In this document: piece by piece, positions 21,131 through 24,687 of the stretch
How the letters are laid out: each line of letters starts with the position of its first letter
How positions within the stretch are numbered: position 1 is the first letter of the stretch
Origin: Conidiobolus incongruus B7586
Taxonomy: Eukaryota > Entomophthoromycota > Entomophthoromycetes > Entomophthorales > Conidiobolaceae
DNA: 24,687 nt
Assembly (NCBI GenBank): GCA_000697335.1
Contig: JNEM01013952.1
Coordinates: 1-24,687 of the forward strand
Direction: 5' to 3'
Position numbers and translations under genes: made by a program
The notes under the pieces: generated by a model
Databases searched by the model: none
Told to the model about the DNA's origin: nothing
What the model saw: the letters and a program-made list of their open reading frames with translations, nothing else

Positions 21131-22975
21131 CAGTTATTGCAAATATGATTGACAAAGCTTTTGAAGAGATGACGTATGTAATGATATAAGAATTGGGTGG
21201 CTAAGGCTACTGAATATCCCTTGAATCTAGCTTTGACAAATAAGGTTTAGTACAAAATGGTTTTGAATTAATCAAACCAAAGAATGTTATAAATCTCAAA
21301 ATTCATTTGAATAATAGTCATATCAGTTGAAATTTTGTGGTCATCAATATATATTACTTACATATTAAAATGAATAAATCTATTAACCTTATTATTATAT
21401 TATTATTTTGAGGACGTTGTATGCTCTTAAATATTACCTTATTATAATTACACTAGAATATTGATTATAATTAGGTTAATATTGATTAAAATAAAATGAT
21501 AAATGTATAAAAAGTGAATATCTATCGGATAATCAATTCTATTCAATCCAAATTAAATATTCTAAATTATTTGGTATAGACTTCCATTATTGGAGTAGCC
21601 AAGTTTTTAACTATGAATACTTTTAATTTAATATGAATTTGATTATTATTATTATTATTATATTAATAGTTTAAATTCTCAAAGTTAATTATATGAGCAT
21701 AAAATTCACTTATAAAATTATTTGAATTATGTTAATATATTTACAAAATTTGTTGAATTTGGTAAATTATTATAGATTGGAATTTTAGATTTGCTATATT
21801 AGTGGAAAAATTCAAACATGTTAATTCACTCAATATATTCCAGATAAAAATAAATATATCTTGAAATTCAATATATAAACATATTAATTTAACTACATTT
21901 ACTTAATATACCAAACAATTGATGAATTGAGGTTTAAAATATAAATTATAATAAAATACATCTAAAATCAATAATAAAAATTTAAAAAAAGAACAAAAGC
22001 AATATTACAAATATTATAAGCCATCAATTGGGTTGAGTTATATATCTAATACTTTGATTTTATATTATATGTTTCTACTTGAATTTTTTCAGTTTAATAT
22101 TTTAAATAAATCAGATTAATATTTTTTATATAAATGTGCGATTTTAAGTGATATAAGTATGCAGTCGTTTCATTGGTTGTTTAATTTCAAATGACCTATG
22201 CATTTAAAATAATTTTTTTGAGTATTTTTATCTAATATATAGTGAAAATAAAAAATTATTTATAGATTGACCAGGTATTTCTTTATATGAGTATTTTATT
22301 TGATATAACTGATTTTTGATTTCCTATATACAGTATATCAAAATTACAGTATTAACTTCAAAGTCCAATCATTGATTAAATATCAAAAATTTTTACCTTA
22401 AATCATAGAGCTATTTTGATATGATTATAATTTCTCTATTTAATTTTAGGTATCCAATTTTCAAAATATTTCATAAATCACTGGCATAAATATTAAAAAT
22501 CAAAAGTTTTCCTATTGAATATAGTTCAAATATTATAGATAAATACTTTTTATTTTCATTCTTTTTTAATTAACATTTAGAATAGTTTTTTATAATTTCA
22601 AATTAGTTAAATAGTTCATATAAGTTATATATTAATTCATTCAAATATATAAGAAAATTGATTGATTTCGTTTCAAACAAATTAAATGTAAAATTTTGAT
22701 TTATATGAATAAACTAGACAGCTATTATTAGTATATCATATATATGCGTGAAAAATTTCAAATAATATATTATTAATCAATATTTTTCAATATGGTAAAA
22801 TTAAATATTAATATCCTAATAAACAGCATATCAGATAATTTTAATTGAATCTATTAAATATAGAATATCTGTGATTAATAAATAATCAAAAAAATCTAAA
22901 ATATCTATTTAATAATTTATAGTGTGAATTATAAATAATTCATTATTATAAATTATATTTGATCAATTCTAATAA
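21131..22975. other. Intergenic DNA with a possible tiny divergent exon near its start
   Basis: A short plus-strand frame MIDKAFEEMT at 21145-21173 ends at a good GTATGT donor (21174), with a TAG acceptor 57 bp on (21230); the spliced frame then stops after three more codons. Beyond about 21360 the DNA is AT-rich with an (ATT)n run at about 21640-21662 and no gene seen. Confidence 0.35.
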
Positions 22976-24295
22976 TATTACCTTGAATTTGAAGAAATGG
23001 GAAATTTTTTAATTTTTGATTTTTCAAACATATTATTAGTTTGAAATAAATAAATATATACAAAACAAATAACAAAATAGATAGTTTTGAATTATATATA
23101 TATATATATAATAATTTTTTTGATTAAAAAATCACTTTTTAAAATTGGCTGTTTAATTTAATTATACTTAAACTAAATAATAATCATCAAAAGTTTTTTA
23201 TTTTAGTATTAGTAAAATTTAACTATAAGCCCTTTAAAATTATTTAAAATTTACAAATAGCTTTTGGTAATAAAATATTATTTAAATTAACAATTTATTA
23301 CTAGGTAAATTACTTTAAAACTAAAAGAGAAACTATCTAAAACCTGTTAAAATTTAAAAAACTAACTTCAACTATTATTCTTTTAAGTATTAATAAAGTC
23401 AAAAAATATATTAAAAAACACCTTTTTATTTTAGTTAAAAAATTATCTAAACACTTTAATATTAGTTTTATAAGTATTTTATATATATTAAAGTTTAAAC
23501 TCAAATTAATAAATAAAAATGTAAAATAGGTACCTTATAATTTAACTAAAGCTTAAAAAAAAGTTAGAGTAGTTATTATTAAATAAAACTAACTAAAATA
23601 TTATTAGAAGCTTAAACTTTTATAATAAATAATTATAATTGATGAATCTTAAATCTTTATATATAATCCTTTATTAAAACACAAATCAAAATGCTAAATT
23701 AAGTTAAATCAACCTTTTCTATAAATCCCTTTAAATAAACATTTTATTAATAAGTGAATATTAATTATTATAATAGATTATAATAATATATGTTACTTTT
23801 ATTTAGTTCCTAAAAGAAAATCAATTAATAATAAATTTTATATTGTTTTTTTAAATTAAAGTATTTTTAATTAGAATTCTCAATATAATTTAAAAAAACT
23901 TATTATTTTATATGATAATTATAAAATTCATAAATTTAAAGCTATAAAAAACTTTCTAATTAAAAATAACTAGAAAAAACTATCATATCTAATATATTTT
24001 TTAAATTATAACCTATGTAATTATAATTGCTTTAGGTAATTAAAAAACCAGCTTACAAGAAAGAAAATTTTTACAAGAAAATTTAATTAGTTTGTGAAAT
24101 ATCAAATTTTAGTCTTTAATAAAAAAAACTATTTTTTAAGTGTTAGATCTTTGTTAAAAGTATAGCAAAAAGTTATTAATAATAAAAGAAACTATTAAGT
24201 TTATATTATATATTTATTTTTATATATTATATATTAAAAATATTTATTTATTTTCAATTGCAAAAAATTCCCATTATTAAAAATACAGAGTAATA
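22976..24295 (-). mobile_element. Degenerate Tc1/mariner-like DNA transposon, copy D
   Basis: A 1320-bp element, the reverse complement of copy B over its full length. The left terminus reads TATTACCTTG ... GAAATGGGAAATTTTTT; the right terminus, read on the minus strand, is TATTACTCTG ... AATGGGAATTTTTTGC, nearly identical to the left end of copy B. Both ends start with TA. It keeps more G and C than copy B. Translated on the minus strand around 24200-24030, the broken frames show strings such as NT-K-VFFIKD and KLVF-LPKAIIIT. These resemble the helix-turn-helix region of Tc1-type transposases (pattern NTSKSTV...IK...RKLSPRAIRIT), so transposase likely read on the minus strand. Many stops interrupt it, so it is not active. 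An internal (TA)n run lies at 23093-23111. Confidence 0.68.
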
Positions 24296-24312
24296 TTAAC
24301 ATTTAGCAATCT

Positions 24313-24315
24313 TGT

Positions 24316-24348
<33 letters not shown>

Positions 24349-24687
24349 TATATTTTTTTGATTAAAGAAATAATTTTTTAAAATTGGTTGTTTAACTTAA
24401 TTATACTTAAATAAGATAATAAATATTAAAAGTTTTTTATTCTATTATTAGGAAAATTAAACTATAAATCCTCTAAAATTATTAAAATTTATAAGTAACT
24501 TTTAAAAATAGAATATTATCTAAATTAATAATTATTTGTTAGGTAAATTATTTTAAAGTTAAAAAAAACTATCTAAAACTTATTAAAATCTAAAAAACTA
24601 ATTTTTACTATCATTTTTTTAATTATTAATAAAATGAAAAAATATATTAAAAAATATATTTTTATTTTAATTAAAGAATTATCAAGC
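24313..24687 (-). repeat. Partial Tc1/mariner-like copy E, running off the window
   Basis: Starting at a (TA)n run (24316-24342) the sequence repeats copy D from its own (TA)n run at 23093 onward, including TTTTTTTGATTAAA, and remains alignable to the end of the window. The terminal 115 bp or so outside the (TA)n run, present in copy D, is missing here: only about 20 bp separates the end of copy D from this run. So copy E lacks its terminus and sits head-to-tail behind copy D in the same orientation. Confidence 0.6.

Noticed and set aside
1-24687. CRISPR array, bacterial operon or organelle genome
   Set aside because: There are no spaced direct repeats; spliced nuclear-type genes and nuclear-type tRNAs show a eukaryotic nuclear locus.

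Overview
The window is very AT-rich nuclear eukaryotic DNA. It holds four supported protein-coding genes, two tRNA genes, several islands of less AT-rich sequence that remain unexplained, and long AT-only stretches containing copies of a decayed DNA transposon. Seven introns of 48-85 bp can be read. All begin with GT and all end in TAG, and the standard genetic code works throughout. A STYX-like pseudophosphatase, a PMP47/PMP34-type peroxisomal carrier and small introns in such AT-rich DNA best fit an early-diverging fungus. This is an inference; an AT-rich protist is not excluded.

Layout from left to right: an old copy of a Tc1/mariner-like element (about 0.7-1.4 kb); a two-exon STYX-like gene on the minus strand (2503-3156); tRNA-Thr(AGT) on the minus strand (3369-3441); a C-rich, coding-like but unresolved patch (about 3.72-4.36 kb); a long intergenic tract with a 41-codon ORF (5392-5517) and an isolated TATA box (5721); a 151-residue multi-pass membrane protein on the plus strand (7846-8301); a GC-richer island open in several frames (about 9.88-10.06 kb); a two-exon, 540-residue multi-pass membrane protein on the minus strand (10633-12306); AT-only DNA; a transposon copy (15951-17252, plus); tRNA-Asp(GTC) (18143-18214, plus); a six-exon peroxisomal/mitochondrial-type carrier on the minus strand (19447-20681) with a recognisable upstream regulatory region; then an inverted transposon copy (22976-24295) followed directly by another partial copy that runs off the window.

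The genes do not form an evident pathway. They look like ordinary, independently transcribed host genes in a repeat-rich region. I found no convincing new multi-gene system. The items most worth a second look are the STYX-like protein, which keeps the catalytic Cys but has lost the His and Arg of the phosphatase signature; the two unassigned membrane proteins; the unresolved coding-like islands; and the AT-biased decay of the transposon family, whose two best copies face each other across a 5.7-kb segment carrying tRNA-Asp and the carrier gene.
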